A DNA stretch of 64,000 nt from Glycomyces fuscus (GCA_002529455.1 NYMS01000048.1:496001-560000); one strand, 5' to 3'. Positions 21,472-30,936 are shown, numbered from the stretch's first letter. The notes: a model not told the origin generated them from the letters alone. Numbers and translations: made by a program.

Positions 21472-22002
21472 ATGCCCACGCCTACCAAGGGCGCCCGTCT
21501 GGGTTCCGGGCCCGCTCACGAGCGGCACATCCTGGCGAACCTCGCCACCTCGCTGTTCCAGCACGGCCGCATCCGCACCACCGAGGCCAAGGCCAAGCGC
21601 CTGCGCCCGTACGCGGAGAAGCTGATCACCCTCGGCAAGCGCGGTGACCTGCACGCCCGCCGCCAGGTCCTGACCAAGATCACGGACAAGGCCGTCGTGC
21701 ACGAGCTGTTCACCGAGATCGGCCCGCGCTACGAGAACCGCCCCGGTGGCTACACCCGGATCACCAAGATCGGTCCGCGCAAGGGTGACAACGCCCCGAT
21801 GGCCGTCATCGAGCTGGTCGAGGCGCTGAGCGCCCAGGCCGCCAAGCCCGCTGCCGAGGAGCCCAAGGCCGAGGAGCCCAAGGCCGACGCGACCGCCGCG
21901 GCGGACGAGGCCGGAGAGCAGCCGGCGGAGGGCACCACCTCCGACCAGACCGCCCAGGCCGACGACACGGCCCAGGCCGAGGGCCCGGCTGACGACAAGT
22001 AG
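21472..22002 (+). CDS. rplQ: 50S ribosomal protein L17 with acidic tail
   Basis: L17 lies near the tunnel exit. The 176-aa product has the usual core to about residue 120 ([20 protein letters not shown] start). It then has a tail of about 55 residues rich in Ala, Glu, Asp and Lys with a repeated [11 protein letters not shown] motif. Such tails vary between actinobacteria. It ends the alpha operon; a terminator with a T tract follows. Confidence 0.96.
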   Translation: MPTPTKGARLGSGPAHERHILANLATSLFQHGRIRTTEAKAKRLRPYAEKLITLGKRGDLHARRQVLTKITDKAVVHELFTEIGPRYENRPGGYTRITKIGPRKGDNAPMAVIELVEALSAQAAKPAAEEPKAEEPKADATAAADEAGEQPAEGTTSDQTAQADDTAQAEGPADDK

Positions 22003-22050
22003 CGTGCGAGGCGCGGGTGCGGGGACGCGTCCCGCGCACGCACCGCTCGG

Positions 22051-22092
22051 CGAGTGCCCGATCCCCGCGGGGGTCGGGCACTCGTCTTTTTT
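22051..22092 (+). terminator. Rho-independent terminator after rplQ
   Basis: CGAGTGCCCGA (22051-22061) pairs with TCGGGCACTCG (22074-22084), an inner CCCC/GGGG extends the stem, and TCTTTTTT follows (22085-22092). This is the most classical terminator in the window and closes the ribosomal protein cluster. Confidence 0.93.
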
Positions 22093-22114
22093 CGCGGACG
22101 CGGAGAGGGGCGGT

Positions 22115-22954
22115 ATGGACGAGACGACGGTTCGGGTGCGGTTGGACGTGGCCTACGACGGCACGGACTTCTCCGGGTGGGCCGCGCAGCCGGGCCGGCG
22201 CACGGTGCAGGGCGAGCTGGAGGCGGCGCTGGCGCGGGTGCTGCGCCTGCCGGAGGTGTCGCTGACGTGCGCGGGGCGCACGGACGCCGGTGTGCACGCG
22301 CGGGGGCAGGTGGCGCAGGCCGACATCCCCGCACGGACGTGGGAGAGCGAGGGGGAGCGCGTGCTCCGGCGCCTGGCCGGGGTGCTGCCCAGGGACGTGC
22401 GGGTGCGCGCGGCGCGGCCGGCGCCGCCCGGGTTCGACGCCCGGTTCTCTCCGCTGTTCCGGAGGTACCTGTACCGGGTGAGCGACGCCCCCTACGGGGT
22501 GGACCCGCTGCTGCGGCGGGACGTGCTGTGGCACCGGAGCCCGCTGGACGCCGACCGGATGAACGCGGCGGCGGAGCTCCTGGTGGGCGAGCACGACTTC
22601 GCGGCCTTCTGCAAGAAGCGCGAGGGCGCGACGACCATCCGGGAGCTGCTGCGCCTGGAGTGGACCCGGGTGGACGAGCACCTGCTGCACGGGACGATCC
22701 AGGCGGACGCCTTCTGCCACAACATGGTGCGCGCGCTCGTGGGCGCGCTCCTGGCGGTGGGCGACGGCCGCCGGGACGTGGACTGGCCGGGGAAGGTGCT
22801 CGGCGCCGGTACACGGGACTCGTCGGTGCACGTGGTGGGGCCGCAGGGGCTCAGCCTGGAGGAGGTGCGCTACCCGGCCGACGAGGAGCTGGCCGTGCGC
22901 GCCTCGGCGACCCGCCGCGTGCGGGAGCTGCCCTGCCGGGGCCACTCGGCCTGA
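22115..22954 (+). CDS. truA: tRNA pseudouridine(38-40) synthase
   Basis: TruA makes pseudouridine at positions 38-40 of the tRNA anticodon arm. The 279-aa product starts at ATG 22115 ([23 protein letters not shown]) with GAGAGGGG upstream. The catalytic aspartate is in the [16 protein letters not shown] motif. It follows the rplQ terminator closely; a promoter must be inside or just after that hairpin, or there is read-through. Confidence 0.94.
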   Translation: MDETTVRVRLDVAYDGTDFSGWAAQPGRRTVQGELEAALARVLRLPEVSLTCAGRTDAGVHARGQVAQADIPARTWESEGERVLRRLAGVLPRDVRVRAARPAPPGFDARFSPLFRRYLYRVSDAPYGVDPLLRRDVLWHRSPLDADRMNAAAELLVGEHDFAAFCKKREGATTIRELLRLEWTRVDEHLLHGTIQADAFCHNMVRALVGALLAVGDGRRDVDWPGKVLGAGTRDSSVHVVGPQGLSLEEVRYPADEELAVRASATRRVRELPCRGHSA

Positions 22955-22997
22955 GGAGGGCCGGGGCGGAGCGGAGCCCGTCGCGCGGACGAAAGGA

Positions 22998-23026
22998 GAG
23001 GGGCACCCGGCCGCCGGGTGCCCCTC
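22998..23026. terminator. bidirectional terminator between truA and the facing gene
   Basis: GAGGGGCACCCGG (22998-23010) and CCGGGTGCCCCTC (23014-23026) form a perfect 13-bp stem with a 3-nt loop, between converging genes. Confidence 0.85.
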
Positions 23027-23044
23027 GGAGTCGTTCGCGGCGGT

Positions 23045-24985
23045 TCAGCCGCGGTTCTCACTGAGGCTGGCGTGGGCCTCCTGGAGGAAGCCCTCGCTGA
23101 TGGCGCGCAGCTCGGTGGCGGACTCGCTGTCCCCGCCCTCCTCGGTGCCGTCGCTGTTGGCCGCCAGGGAGAAGAGCAGGTAGCGGCCCCACTGGCCGCC
23201 GCTGCCGTGGCCGCCGGAGTGGCCCAGGCGCTCGGCGGGGCTGCCCTCCTCGCCGGGCAGGCCGGCGAACCACTGCGTGGCCACGAGGTCCTGGGCCTCC
23301 ATCGCGGCGGCCGCCTCCTCGTCGGTGGGCATGGCGGCGACGCCGACGGTCACCGCGTGGCCCTCGTCCTCGCTGAGGTAGGAGGCGCGCACCATCTGGC
23401 GGCACTCGTTGTCGGCGAGCACCTGGCCGTAGTCGCCGTGGGCGCCGGCGGCGCAGTCCTCGGTGTCCTCGACGGCCACGCGGGTGAACGTGCCCTCCTC
23501 CCCGATGTCCATGCTCTCGGGGAAGAGGGACTCCGCGTCGAGCGCGCCCGGGTCGTCGGCCTCGTCGGCGACGGTCGCGGCGCCGGCGCCTCCCGAGCCC
23601 GTGTTGGTGGCGAGGAGGAACGTCCCGCCGCCCGCGAGGACCAGCAGCACGGCGAAACCGGCGATCATCATGACCCGGCGCTTGCGGGCGCCCGTGTCCG
23701 CGCGGTCGTCGCCGTACTGGTAGTCGTCGTAACCGTCGTAGTCGTCGTAGTCGTTCAGCCCCTGGGCGTCGAACTGCGCGGTGTCCACACCGGCGTCGTC
23801 GGGGACCTCGTCCCGGAACAGGGGGCGGTCGGCGGGTGAGGAGGGGACGGCGCTGATGTGCTGCGTGGCGCCCATCGCCTCGGGGGGGAACACGGGTTCC
23901 TCCCGGACGGGCGCCGGGGGCGCGGCGGCGGGGGGCGCGGGCGGCGCCTGGTAGGCCTGCTGGGCGGGCGGGGGAGCCGAACCCGGGTTCATGCCCGGGG
24001 GCGGGCCGACGGGCGCTCCTGGGGCACCGGGGGCGCCGGGACGGGCCTGCGGCATGCCCGGCGCGCCGGGAGGAAAGCCGGGACCGGGGACCTGGGGGCC
24101 GGACTGCGGGCCGGCCTGCCCGGGGGCGTGCGGCGGCAGGGGGGCGCCGTGCGGGGGCGGCTGGCCGGGAGGGAGCGCGCCCGGAGGGACCTGCCCCGGC
24201 TGGCCCGGGGCGGGGTTCTGCCCGGGGGGCGCGTGCGGACCCGGGGCCTGCCCCGCGCCCGGGTGGCCGCCGCCGGGCGCCTGGTACGCGGGGTGCCCTC
24301 CCGTGGGCGCCTGGTACGGCGGGTGGCCGCCGGTGGGTGCCCGCATCGGCGCCTGACCGCCGGTGGGGAGCTGGTGCGGAGGGAACTGGCCGCCGGTGCC
24401 CTGCGGGGGCTGGGGCTGGCCGGGGCGCACCGGGGCCTGGCCGCCGCCGGGCGCGCCCACCGGGCCGCCGGGGAAGCCCGGCCCGCCCTGGGGCTGCCCG
24501 CCCTGGGCGTACCTCGGGTTCTGCGGGCCGCTCGGGGGCTGCGGCGGGTTCTGCGGGCCGCTCGGCCCGCCCTGGCCGCCGGCGTAGCCCTGCTGGGGGC
24601 CGCCCTGGCTGTGCGGCGGGGCCTGGGGGCCGCTGGGCTGTGCGGGGGAGGGAAGGTGCTGCGGGGGCAGGGGATGCTGGCCGGGCAGAGGCGCGCCATG
24701 TGTCTGCTGTGGTCCCGATGTGGGATGCTGGCCCTCGGGGTGGGAGGGCGCTGACCCGAGCAGGTCCTGGCCGTCACCGGCCTCCGGTCCGACGGGTCGC
24801 CCGTCGGGACCGTACTGTGGCTGGTTCGGATGGGTACTGATGGGAGTCTCCGAGGGCTCTGGGGGTGGGGCTGGGCCGCGGTCCACCGGCACGTGTGCCT
24901 GGGCCGCGCGGTGGAGTCCGTTCCGGGTTCCCGTGGTGTCGGCGACCGTGACGGGCGTCTCCAAGGTCGCGTCGGTGCCCGTCAT
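23045..24985 (-). CDS. proline/glycine-rich single-pass membrane protein
   Basis: The function is not recognised. From ATG 24985 it is 646 aa; a TTG at 25060 would add 25. The first 420 residues or so are low-complexity Pro/Gly/Gln/His sequence, including repeats such as APTGGHPPYQ and APTGGHPAYQ. An acidic segment with YDDYDGYDDYQY precedes one transmembrane helix (RRVMMIAGFAVLLVLAGGG), followed by about 170 extracytoplasmic residues with two cysteines (EDCAAG, NECRQ). Layout: disordered cytoplasmic tail, one helix, small outer domain. No ribosome binding site decides the start. It diverges from rplM. Confidence 0.65.
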   Translation of the reverse strand: MTGTDATLETPVTVADTTGTRNGLHRAAQAHVPVDRGPAPPPEPSETPISTHPNQPQYGPDGRPVGPEAGDGQDLLGSAPSHPEGQHPTSGPQQTHGAPLPGQHPLPPQHLPSPAQPSGPQAPPHSQGGPQQGYAGGQGGPSGPQNPPQPPSGPQNPRYAQGGQPQGGPGFPGGPVGAPGGGQAPVRPGQPQPPQGTGGQFPPHQLPTGGQAPMRAPTGGHPPYQAPTGGHPAYQAPGGGHPGAGQAPGPHAPPGQNPAPGQPGQVPPGALPPGQPPPHGAPLPPHAPGQAGPQSGPQVPGPGFPPGAPGMPQARPGAPGAPGAPVGPPPGMNPGSAPPPAQQAYQAPPAPPAAAPPAPVREEPVFPPEAMGATQHISAVPSSPADRPLFRDEVPDDAGVDTAQFDAQGLNDYDDYDGYDDYQYGDDRADTGARKRRVMMIAGFAVLLVLAGGGTFLLATNTGSGGAGAATVADEADDPGALDAESLFPESMDIGEEGTFTRVAVEDTEDCAAGAHGDYGQVLADNECRQMVRASYLSEDEGHAVTVGVAAMPTDEEAAAAMEAQDLVATQWFAGLPGEEGSPAERLGHSGGHGSGGQWGRYLLFSLAANSDGTEEGGDSESATELRAISEGFLQEAHASLSENRG

Positions 24986-25155
24986 CGGGGGAGCAGACCG
25001 GCCTTTCGGTGCAAGCGTAACCAACGCGGGGGCGGGAACAGGACGAAGCACTCTCGGCAACGGGCATAATAAAAGACGGAGAGGTCACGGATGTGACCCC
25101 GTGCCGGTGCTTTCCCCACCGAGCGCGGTCCGGCCGGTCCGCCCCGCCGCTGGCT

Positions 25156-25185
25156 TTGACCTGCGCGGCGGTGGCCAGGTAGGAT
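25156..25185 (+). promoter_or_regulatory. promoter of rplM-rpsI
   Basis: TTGACC (25156-25161), an 18-nt spacer and TAGGAT (25180-25185) give a near-consensus housekeeping promoter. The leader to the rplM start is about 200 nt. Confidence 0.8.
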
Positions 25186-25336
25186 ATTCCGTCGTTGTGC
25201 GTTGAGTTGCCGTGGGCCCCGACCGCCGGGCGCCGATCCACGCACCATCGTCTGCGCACTCACCACTCGGAGAGTCCTGTGACATGGCACGGGATATCCG
25301 GCCAGACACCCCGCAACCGCGGGTGTGTATACGAGT

Positions 25337-25360
25337 CCCCCATTCCCGCACGGGATGGGG
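25337..25360 (+). promoter_or_regulatory. leader hairpin upstream of rplM
   Basis: CCCCATTCCCG (25338-25348) pairs with CGGGATGGGG (25351-25360) with one bulged T. It lies about 30 nt before the GTG start. L13 is autoregulated at the translational level in E. coli, so a similar role is possible but not shown. Confidence 0.5.
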
Positions 25361-25390
25361 CAGCCGACTGAAGAGCGAAGGCAAACGATC

Positions 25391-25840
25391 GTGCGCACAT
25401 ACAGCCCCAAACCAAACGATGTCCAGCGTCAGTGGCACGTTGTCGACGCTACCGATCTCGTGCTCGGGCGTATGGCGAGCCAGGTTGCCACGCTGCTTCG
25501 GGGCAAGCACAAGCCGTACTACGCGCCCCACATCGACACCGGCGACTTCGTGATCGTCGTGAACGCCGACAAGGTCGCCCTGACCGGCAAGAAGCTGGAG
25601 CAGAAGCGCGCCTACCGGCACTCCGGCTACCCGGGCGGCCTGCGCTCCGTCTCCTACGCCGACCTGCTGGAGAAGAACCCCGAGCGGGCCATCGAGAAGG
25701 CCGTCAAGGGCATGCTCCCCAAGGGCTCCCTGGGCCGCCAGATGGCCAAGAAGCTCAAGGTGTACGCCGGTCCGGAGCACCCGCACCAGGCCCAGCAGCC
25801 GGTTGCGTTCGAAATCACCAAGATCGAGCAGCCCGCCTAG
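25391..25840 (+). CDS. rplM: 50S ribosomal protein L13
   Basis: L13 is an early assembly protein of the 50S subunit. The 149-aa product starts at GTG 25391 ([20 protein letters not shown]). [17 protein letters not shown] and the late [11 protein letters not shown] segment identify it. It forms a two-gene operon with rpsI, 37 nt downstream. Confidence 0.96.
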   Translation: MRTYSPKPNDVQRQWHVVDATDLVLGRMASQVATLLRGKHKPYYAPHIDTGDFVIVVNADKVALTGKKLEQKRAYRHSGYPGGLRSVSYADLLEKNPERAIEKAVKGMLPKGSLGRQMAKKLKVYAGPEHPHQAQQPVAFEITKIEQPA

Positions 25841-25877
25841 GCGTTCGCAGACTTTTACAGAGAGCACGAGGAGAACC

Positions 25878-26387
25878 GTGGTCGAGCCCACCGGCATCGA
25901 AGACGTCGAGCAGGAGTACGTGGAGAACCCGGAGGAGTTCCCCTCCGAGTACACCAGCGAGTCCGACGAGAACGTCGCCGCCTACGTCCCCACCGCGTCC
26001 GGCCCCAGCGCCGGCACCGGCCGCCGCAAGCAGGCCGTCGCCCGCGTCCGCATCGCCCCCGGTTCGGGCGAGTGGAAGGTCAACGGCAAGCCGCTTGAGA
26101 CCTACTTCCCGGACAAGGTCCACCAGCAGACCATCAAGGAGCCGTTCGTCTCCCTCGGGTTCGACGGCGCCTACGACGTCTTCGCCCGTCTGGACGGCGG
26201 CGGCACCAGCGGCCAGGCCGGCGCCCTGCGCCACGGCATCGCCCGCGCACTGGCGTCCCTGGACCCGGAGAACAACCGCCCGACCCTCAAGAAGGCCGGT
26301 TTCCTGACCCGCGACTCCCGTGAGGTGGAGCGCAAGAAGGCCGGTCTCAAGAAGGCGCGCAAGGCTCCCCAGTTCTCCAAGCGCTAG
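25878..26387 (+). CDS. rpsI: 30S ribosomal protein S9
   Basis: S9 reaches the P-site tRNA with its C-terminal tail, ending here in [12 protein letters not shown]. The 169-aa product starts at GTG 25878 with GAGGAGA 5 nt upstream. The first 45 residues are an acidic extension before the core begins at [13 protein letters not shown]; this is usual in actinobacteria. A terminator follows. Confidence 0.96.
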   Translation: MVEPTGIEDVEQEYVENPEEFPSEYTSESDENVAAYVPTASGPSAGTGRRKQAVARVRIAPGSGEWKVNGKPLETYFPDKVHQQTIKEPFVSLGFDGAYDVFARLDGGGTSGQAGALRHGIARALASLDPENNRPTLKKAGFLTRDSREVERKKAGLKKARKAPQFSKR

Positions 26388-26422
26388 TGCTCATGCGCCG
26401 GCAACCGCTCGGCTGAGCTTCG

Positions 26423-26472
26423 GCCCGTACGTCGTTCCCACCACCGGGGGCGGCGTACGGGCCTTTGGTTTT
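26423..26472 (+). terminator. terminator after rpsI
   Basis: GCCCGTACG (26423-26431) pairs with CGTACGGGC (26454-26462) around a long loop, followed by CTTTGGTTTT. It separates rpsI from glmM. Confidence 0.8.
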
Positions 26473-26551
26473 CCCGGTGGCTTCTCTGGGCCACGCTGCT
26501 ACTTCACCGGCGCCGTGATCAGGCGCCGCCTTCGAAAGGGGCTGTCCTCCT

Positions 26552-27889
26552 GTGGCTCGGCTGTTCGGAACAGATGGTGTACGCGGTGTCGCCGGTCGGG
26601 ACCTGACCGCCGCCCTCGCGCTGGAGCTCTCCGTCGCGGCGGCGCGGGTGCTGACCCGCGGCGGCGACGGGTCGCGGCCCAGGGCCGTGGTGGGGCGGGA
26701 CCCGCGCGCCTCCGGCGAGTTCCTGGAGGCCGCCGTCGTCGCGGGCCTGGCCAGCACCGGCGTGGACGTGGTGCGCGTGGGCGTGCTGCCCACCCCGGCC
26801 GTGGCCCACCTGACCGGCGAGCTCGGCGCCGACTTCGGCGTGATGCTCTCCGCCAGCCACAACCCGGCCCCCGACAACGGCATCAAGTTCTTCGCGCGGG
26901 GCGGCCAGAAGCTGGAGGACGCCCTGGAGGAGGAGATCGAGGGCATGCTCGGCGTGCCCTCCACCCCCGCCGTGGGCGACCTCGTCGGCCGGGTCACCGA
27001 CGCCCGCGACGGCGCCGAGCGCTACATCGAGCACGTGCTGGCCTCGGTCCCCCACAGCCTCAAGGGCCTCAAGGTCGTGGTGGACTGCGCCAACGGCGCC
27101 TCCGCCCTGGTCGCGCCCGAGGCGCTGCGCCGCGCGGGCGCGGAGGTCGTGGCGATCGGCGACCGGCCCGACGGCCACAACATCAACGAGGGCTGCGGGT
27201 CCACCCACCTGGAGGTGCTCCAGGAGGCGGTCCGGCTGCACGGCGCCGACGCCGGTATCGCCAACGACGGCGACGCCGACCGCTGCCTGGCCGTGGACGC
27301 CGAGGGCCGCGTGGTGGACGGGGACCAGATCCTGGCGATCCTGGCCTCCGAGGCCAAGGACGCGGGGAAGCTCGCCCAGGACACGCTCGTGGTCACGGTC
27401 ATGTCCAACCTGGGCCTGAAGCTGGCGATGGAGCGGGAGGGCATCACCGTGGTGGAGACCGCGGTGGGCGACCGCTACGTGCTGGAGGAGATGAAGCGCG
27501 GCGGGTTCGGCCTGGGCGGCGAGCAGTCCGGGCACGTGATCCTGCTGGAGCACGCCACCACCGGCGACGGCGTCCTGACCGGCCTGCACCTGCTGGCCGC
27601 CATGGCCCACCGCGAGCAGGGCCTGGCGGAGCTGGCCAAGGTGATGACCCGGCTGCCGCAGGTGCTCATCAACGTGCCCGACGTGGACAAGGCCCGCGCC
27701 AAGGACTCCGAGGAGCTCTCGGCGGCCGTGCGCGCGGCCGAGGAGGAGCTGGGCGAGACCGGCCGGGTGCTGATCCGGCCCAGCGGAACCGAGCCCAAGG
27801 TCAGGGTCATGGTCGAGGCGCCGGAGCAGCAGCAGGCCACCGCGGTGGCCGAGCGGCTGGCCGCCGTGGTGCGGTCCGCGCTGGGGTAG
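26552..27889 (+). CDS. glmM: phosphoglucosamine mutase
   Basis: GlmM converts glucosamine-6-phosphate to glucosamine-1-phosphate for UDP-GlcNAc and peptidoglycan synthesis. The 445-aa product begins at GTG 26552 ([15 protein letters not shown]). The phosphoserine loop SASHNP is at 100-105 (S102), the metal loop is NDGDADRC, and the sugar-ring loop GGEQSGH is present, as is the phosphate-binding RPSGTEP near the end. The position after rplM-rpsI is conserved in actinobacteria. Confidence 0.96.
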   Translation: MARLFGTDGVRGVAGRDLTAALALELSVAAARVLTRGGDGSRPRAVVGRDPRASGEFLEAAVVAGLASTGVDVVRVGVLPTPAVAHLTGELGADFGVMLSASHNPAPDNGIKFFARGGQKLEDALEEEIEGMLGVPSTPAVGDLVGRVTDARDGAERYIEHVLASVPHSLKGLKVVVDCANGASALVAPEALRRAGAEVVAIGDRPDGHNINEGCGSTHLEVLQEAVRLHGADAGIANDGDADRCLAVDAEGRVVDGDQILAILASEAKDAGKLAQDTLVVTVMSNLGLKLAMEREGITVVETAVGDRYVLEEMKRGGFGLGGEQSGHVILLEHATTGDGVLTGLHLLAAMAHREQGLAELAKVMTRLPQVLINVPDVDKARAKDSEELSAAVRAAEEELGETGRVLIRPSGTEPKVRVMVEAPEQQQATAVAERLAAVVRSALG

Positions 27890-28146
27890 GGGTCCGGGCC
27901 CTCTCGGGGCTCCGCCTCGGCTACCCGCCGCCCGCCGACGCCCCGACGGACGCCGTGCGCGGGGTCCGTTCCTGCCCGGGCGTCTCCACGGCGGGAGCCG
28001 GACCGCGGCGGGCGCGGTGCCGTCCTCCGTGCGGTGACCCGTCCCCTCGACCGCGCGTCCGGCGCCCGGAACCCCGCCGGCGCGCGGGTCCCCTCCACGC
28101 GCGCCCGGGCGGCGGGGTGGGCGGGTGCGCGTTCTCATGTGTGGCT

Positions 28147-28165
28147 GACCCGCGGAGCGCGGGTC
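28147..28165 (+). promoter_or_regulatory. hairpin just before the glucokinase start
   Basis: GACCCGCG (28147-28154) and CGCGGGTC (28158-28165) form an 8-bp stem ending about 10 nt before the GGAG ribosome binding site. It could terminate glmM transcription or restrict access to the start. The rest of the glmM-glk gap (27890-28146) shows no gene. Confidence 0.4.
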
Positions 28166-28184
28166 CGGGACGGTGGAGCTGGTC

Positions 28185-29216
28185 ATGGTGGCGGACACGC
28201 GGTACGGGCACGCCCTGACGATCGGGGTGGACATCGGCGGGACGAAGGTGGCCGCCGGTGTGGTGACGCCCGGCGGGCGCATCCTGGCGCGGCTGCGCAC
28301 GGAGACCCCCGAGCGCAGCAAGAGCCCGGCGGTCGTGGAGGACACGATCGTCTCGGTGGTGCGGGAGCTGCGGCGGGAGTTCCGGGTGCGCGCCGTGGGC
28401 GTGGGCGCCGCCGGTTTCGTCGACGAGCGGCGGGCGAACGTGCTGTTCGCCCCGCACCTGTCCTGGCGCCGTGAGCCGCTGCGCGACGCCCTGGCGCTGC
28501 GGCTGGGGCTGCCCGTGGTGGTGGAGAACGACGCGAACGCCTCCGCCTGGGCCGAGGTGCGGGCGGGGGCGGGCCGGGGCGTGGACAACGTCGTGGTGGT
28601 GAACCTGGGCACGGGCATCGGCGGCGCGGTCGTGCTCGACGGGAGCCTGCGCCGGGGACGGTACGGGCTGGCGGGGGAGTTCGGGCACATGACGGTGGTA
28701 CCGGGCGGCCACCGCTGCGAGTGCGGGAACCGGGGCTGCTGGGAGCAGTACGCCAGCGGCAACGCGCTGACCCGGGAGGCGCGGGAGCTGGTGGTCTCGG
28801 AGTCGCCGGTGGCTGGAGCCCTGCACCAGGCGGTGGGCGGCGACGCCGCCCAGATCACCGGGCCCCTGGTCAGCGAACTGGCCCGCAAGGGCGACCGCGC
28901 CTGCGTGGAGCTGATGCGGGAGGCGGGGGAGTGGCTGGGCTCGGGCCTGGCCAACCTGGCCGCCGCGTTCGATCCGGAGCTGTTCGTCGTGGGCGGCGGC
29001 GTGTCCGAGGCGGGCGAGCTGCTGCTGGCGCCCGCGAGGGAGGCGTTCGGGCGCAACCTCACCGGCCGGGGCTACCGCCCGGAGGCCCGGGTGGCGGCGG
29101 CCGAGCTGGGCAACGAGGCGGGCCTCATCGGCGCCGCCGACCTGGCCCGGGAGGCCCTGCCCCGGTGGCACCAGCGGCGCCGCCAGCGCCGCCTGGGGCG
29201 TTTCGGCAGAAACTAG
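28185..29216 (+). CDS. ROK-family glucokinase
   Basis: ROK kinases phosphorylate glucose with ATP, and in streptomycetes the family member GlkA also mediates carbon catabolite repression. The start is ATG 28185, with GGAG 6 nt upstream (343 aa). It has the ATP loop IGVDIGGTKVAAG, catalytic ENDANASAWAE, LGTGIGGAVV and the ROK zinc motif CECGNRGCWE. The tail is basic (RRRQRRLGRFGRN). A sugar other than glucose is possible; the ROK assignment itself is firm. Confidence 0.88.
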   Translation: MVADTRYGHALTIGVDIGGTKVAAGVVTPGGRILARLRTETPERSKSPAVVEDTIVSVVRELRREFRVRAVGVGAAGFVDERRANVLFAPHLSWRREPLRDALALRLGLPVVVENDANASAWAEVRAGAGRGVDNVVVVNLGTGIGGAVVLDGSLRRGRYGLAGEFGHMTVVPGGHRCECGNRGCWEQYASGNALTREARELVVSESPVAGALHQAVGGDAAQITGPLVSELARKGDRACVELMREAGEWLGSGLANLAAAFDPELFVVGGGVSEAGELLLAPAREAFGRNLTGRGYRPEARVAAAELGNEAGLIGAADLAREALPRWHQRRRQRRLGRFGRN

Positions 29217-29260
29217 CCCGAGCACCCCACCCGGCCGTACCGGAGACGCGCTCTCCGTCC

Positions 29261-29287
29261 CGAGGTGCCCGAGGTGCCCGAGGTCCC
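29261..29287 (+). repeat. three tandem 9-bp repeats
   Basis: CGAGGTGCC at 29261-29269 and 29270-29278, then CGAGGTCCC at 29279-29287, in the gap between the glucokinase and the SDR gene. Function unknown. Confidence 0.7.
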
Positions 29288-29327
29288 GGGCGGAGCCCTG
29301 TCCGGGCCGGGCTACCCGCGATTAACC

Positions 29328-29367
29328 GAACCCGGTTCTAGTGTGCGGGTCACATCCTCTGTAGAGT
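29328..29367 (+). promoter_or_regulatory. leaderless promoter with palindromic operator for the SDR gene
   Basis: The -10 box TAGAGT (29362-29367) ends 6 nt before the ATG at 29374, so transcription should begin at or next to the start codon. GAACC-c-GGTTC (29328-29338), a perfect 5+1+5 palindrome, covers the expected -35 zone and looks like a TetR-type operator. There is no good -35 match. Confidence 0.5.
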
Positions 29368-29373
29368 GCGGCC

Positions 29374-30147
29374 ATGGATCTCAACGGAATCTCCGCCCTC
29401 GTCTCGGGCGGCGCGAGTGGCCTGGGCGAGGCCACCGCCAGGGAGCTCGCCTCCGCGGGCGCGACCGTCGTCATCGCCGACCTCAACGCCGAGCGCGGCG
29501 AGGCCGTGGCCAAGGAGATCGGCGGTGTCTTCGCGGCCACCGACGTCTCCCAGGAGGACCAGGTCAAGGCCGCGGTCCAGGCCGCCGCCGACACCGGCAA
29601 GCCCTTCCGGGTGGCCGTGTCCTGCGCGGGCATCGGCTGGGCGACCCGCACCGTCGACCGGCACGGCAACCCCCACGACCTGGACAGCTACCAGAAGGTC
29701 ATCCAGGTCAACCTCATCGGTACCTTCAACGTGCTGCGCCTGGCCGCGGCCGAGATCGCCAGGACCGAGCCGGTCAACGAGGACGGCGAGCGCGGCTCCA
29801 TCGTCAACACCGCCTCCCTCGCGGGCATCGAGGGCCAGATCGGCCAGATCGCCTACTCCTCCTCCAAGGGCGGCGTCATCGGCATGACCCTCCCGGCCGC
29901 CCGCGACCTCGCGGCCGTCGGCATCACGGTCAACACCATCGCCCCCGGCATCCTGGAGACGCCCATCTACGGCGAGGGCGAGGGCGCCGAGGAGTTCAAG
30001 CAGCGCCTGGCCGCGCCGGTGCCCTTCCCCAAGCGACTGGGCACCGCCGAGGAGTTCGGCAGGCTCGCCCGGGCCCTGCTGGAGATCAGCTACGTCAACG
30101 GCGAGGTCGTCCGTATCGACGGCGCGCTGCGCATGCCGCCGAAGTAG
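29374..30147 (+). CDS. SDR oxidoreductase, 3-hydroxyacyl-CoA dehydrogenase type
   Basis: The 257-aa product resembles the HSD17B10-like 3-hydroxyacyl-CoA dehydrogenases that oxidise the 3-hydroxyacyl-CoA made by enoyl-CoA hydratases. The Rossmann loop GGASGLG is at 12-18, D58 follows in ATDVSQ, and the catalytic S148, Y161 and K165 (YSSSK) are present. It is 9 nt from an enoyl-CoA hydratase gene, which supports a beta-oxidation role for both. No ribosome binding site is visible; it is probably leaderless. The exact acyl substrate is unknown. Confidence 0.85.
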   Translation: MDLNGISALVSGGASGLGEATARELASAGATVVIADLNAERGEAVAKEIGGVFAATDVSQEDQVKAAVQAAADTGKPFRVAVSCAGIGWATRTVDRHGNPHDLDSYQKVIQVNLIGTFNVLRLAAAEIARTEPVNEDGERGSIVNTASLAGIEGQIGQIAYSSSKGGVIGMTLPAARDLAAVGITVNTIAPGILETPIYGEGEGAEEFKQRLAAPVPFPKRLGTAEEFGRLARALLEISYVNGEVVRIDGALRMPPK

Positions 30148-30156
30148 GGGGACGCC

Positions 30157-30921
30157 ATGTCCGACGAGGTTCTGTACACCGCTGAGGACGGCGTCGCCGT
30201 CATCACCATCAACCGGCCCCAGGCCAAGAACGCGGTCAACGCCGCGGTCGCCGCCCGCGTCGCCGAGGCACTCGACGACCTGGACGCGCGCAAGGACCTG
30301 AGCGTCGGCATCATCACCGGCGCGGGCGGCACCTTCTGCGCCGGGATGGACCTCAAGGCCTTCATGCGGGGCGAGGTCCCGCTGGTGGAGGGGCGCGGGT
30401 TCGGCGGCTTCGCCGAGCGCCCGCCGCGCAAGCCGCTGATCGCCGCCGTGGAGGGGTACGCCCTCGCGGGCGGGTTCGAGGCCGTGCTGGCCTGCGACCT
30501 GGTCGTGGCCGCCGAGGACGCCAGGTTCGGCATCCCCGAGGTCAAGCGCGGCCTGGTCGCCGGCGCGGGCGGTCTGCTGCGCCTCCACCACCGCATCCCG
30601 CGCAACATCGCGATGGAGTTCGCCCTGACCGGTGACTTCGTCGACGCCCCGCGGCTGGCCGAGCTCGGGCTGGTCAACCGGGTCACCGCCAGCGGCGGGG
30701 CCCTGGAGGGCGCCCGCGAGCTGGCGGGCCGCATCAGCGCCAACGGCCCGCTGGCGGTGCGGGTGTCCAAGGAGGTCATCACCTCCTCGGACGACTGGTC
30801 CACCGCGCAGATGTGGGAGAGGCAGAACGAGCTGACGGGCCCGGTGTTCGTCAGCCAGGACGCCATGGAGGGCGCGGCGGCCTTCGCCGAGAAGCGCGCC
30901 CCCGTGTGGAAGGGCGAGTAG
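30157..30921 (+). CDS. enoyl-CoA hydratase/isomerase (crotonase family)
   Basis: Crotonases hydrate trans-2-enoyl-CoA to 3-hydroxyacyl-CoA. The 254-aa product has the oxyanion-hole segments FCAGMDLKAF and EGYALAGGFEAVLACD, and both glutamates expected of a hydratase, E108 (in GGFEA) and E128 (in IPEVKRGL). It is the second gene after the SDR dehydrogenase, so the two would perform consecutive beta-oxidation steps. Chain-length preference is not evident. Confidence 0.86.
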   Translation: MSDEVLYTAEDGVAVITINRPQAKNAVNAAVAARVAEALDDLDARKDLSVGIITGAGGTFCAGMDLKAFMRGEVPLVEGRGFGGFAERPPRKPLIAAVEGYALAGGFEAVLACDLVVAAEDARFGIPEVKRGLVAGAGGLLRLHHRIPRNIAMEFALTGDFVDAPRLAELGLVNRVTASGGALEGARELAGRISANGPLAVRVSKEVITSSDDWSTAQMWERQNELTGPVFVSQDAMEGAAAFAEKRAPVWKGE

Positions 30922-30936
30922 CCCCCGGACGCCGTG

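Larger units (their letters stand above)
25061..25390. other. divergent region between the proline-rich gene and rplM
   Basis: No gene is seen. It holds the rplM promoter (25156-25185) and leader hairpin on the plus strand, and a TATTAT element (25071-25066) on the minus strand that may be the -10 box of the proline-rich gene. Confidence 0.55.

Noticed and set aside
25058-25060. Leaderless TTG start for the proline-rich gene
   Set aside because: A TATTAT box lies at the right distance, but no -35 box or conserved N-terminus supports it; the ATG at 24985 is preferred, with the uncertainty recorded.
28021-28184. Possible small gene between glmM and the glucokinase
   Set aside because: The frames here have no ribosome binding site and unusual Arg/Pro/Ala composition; treated as leader.
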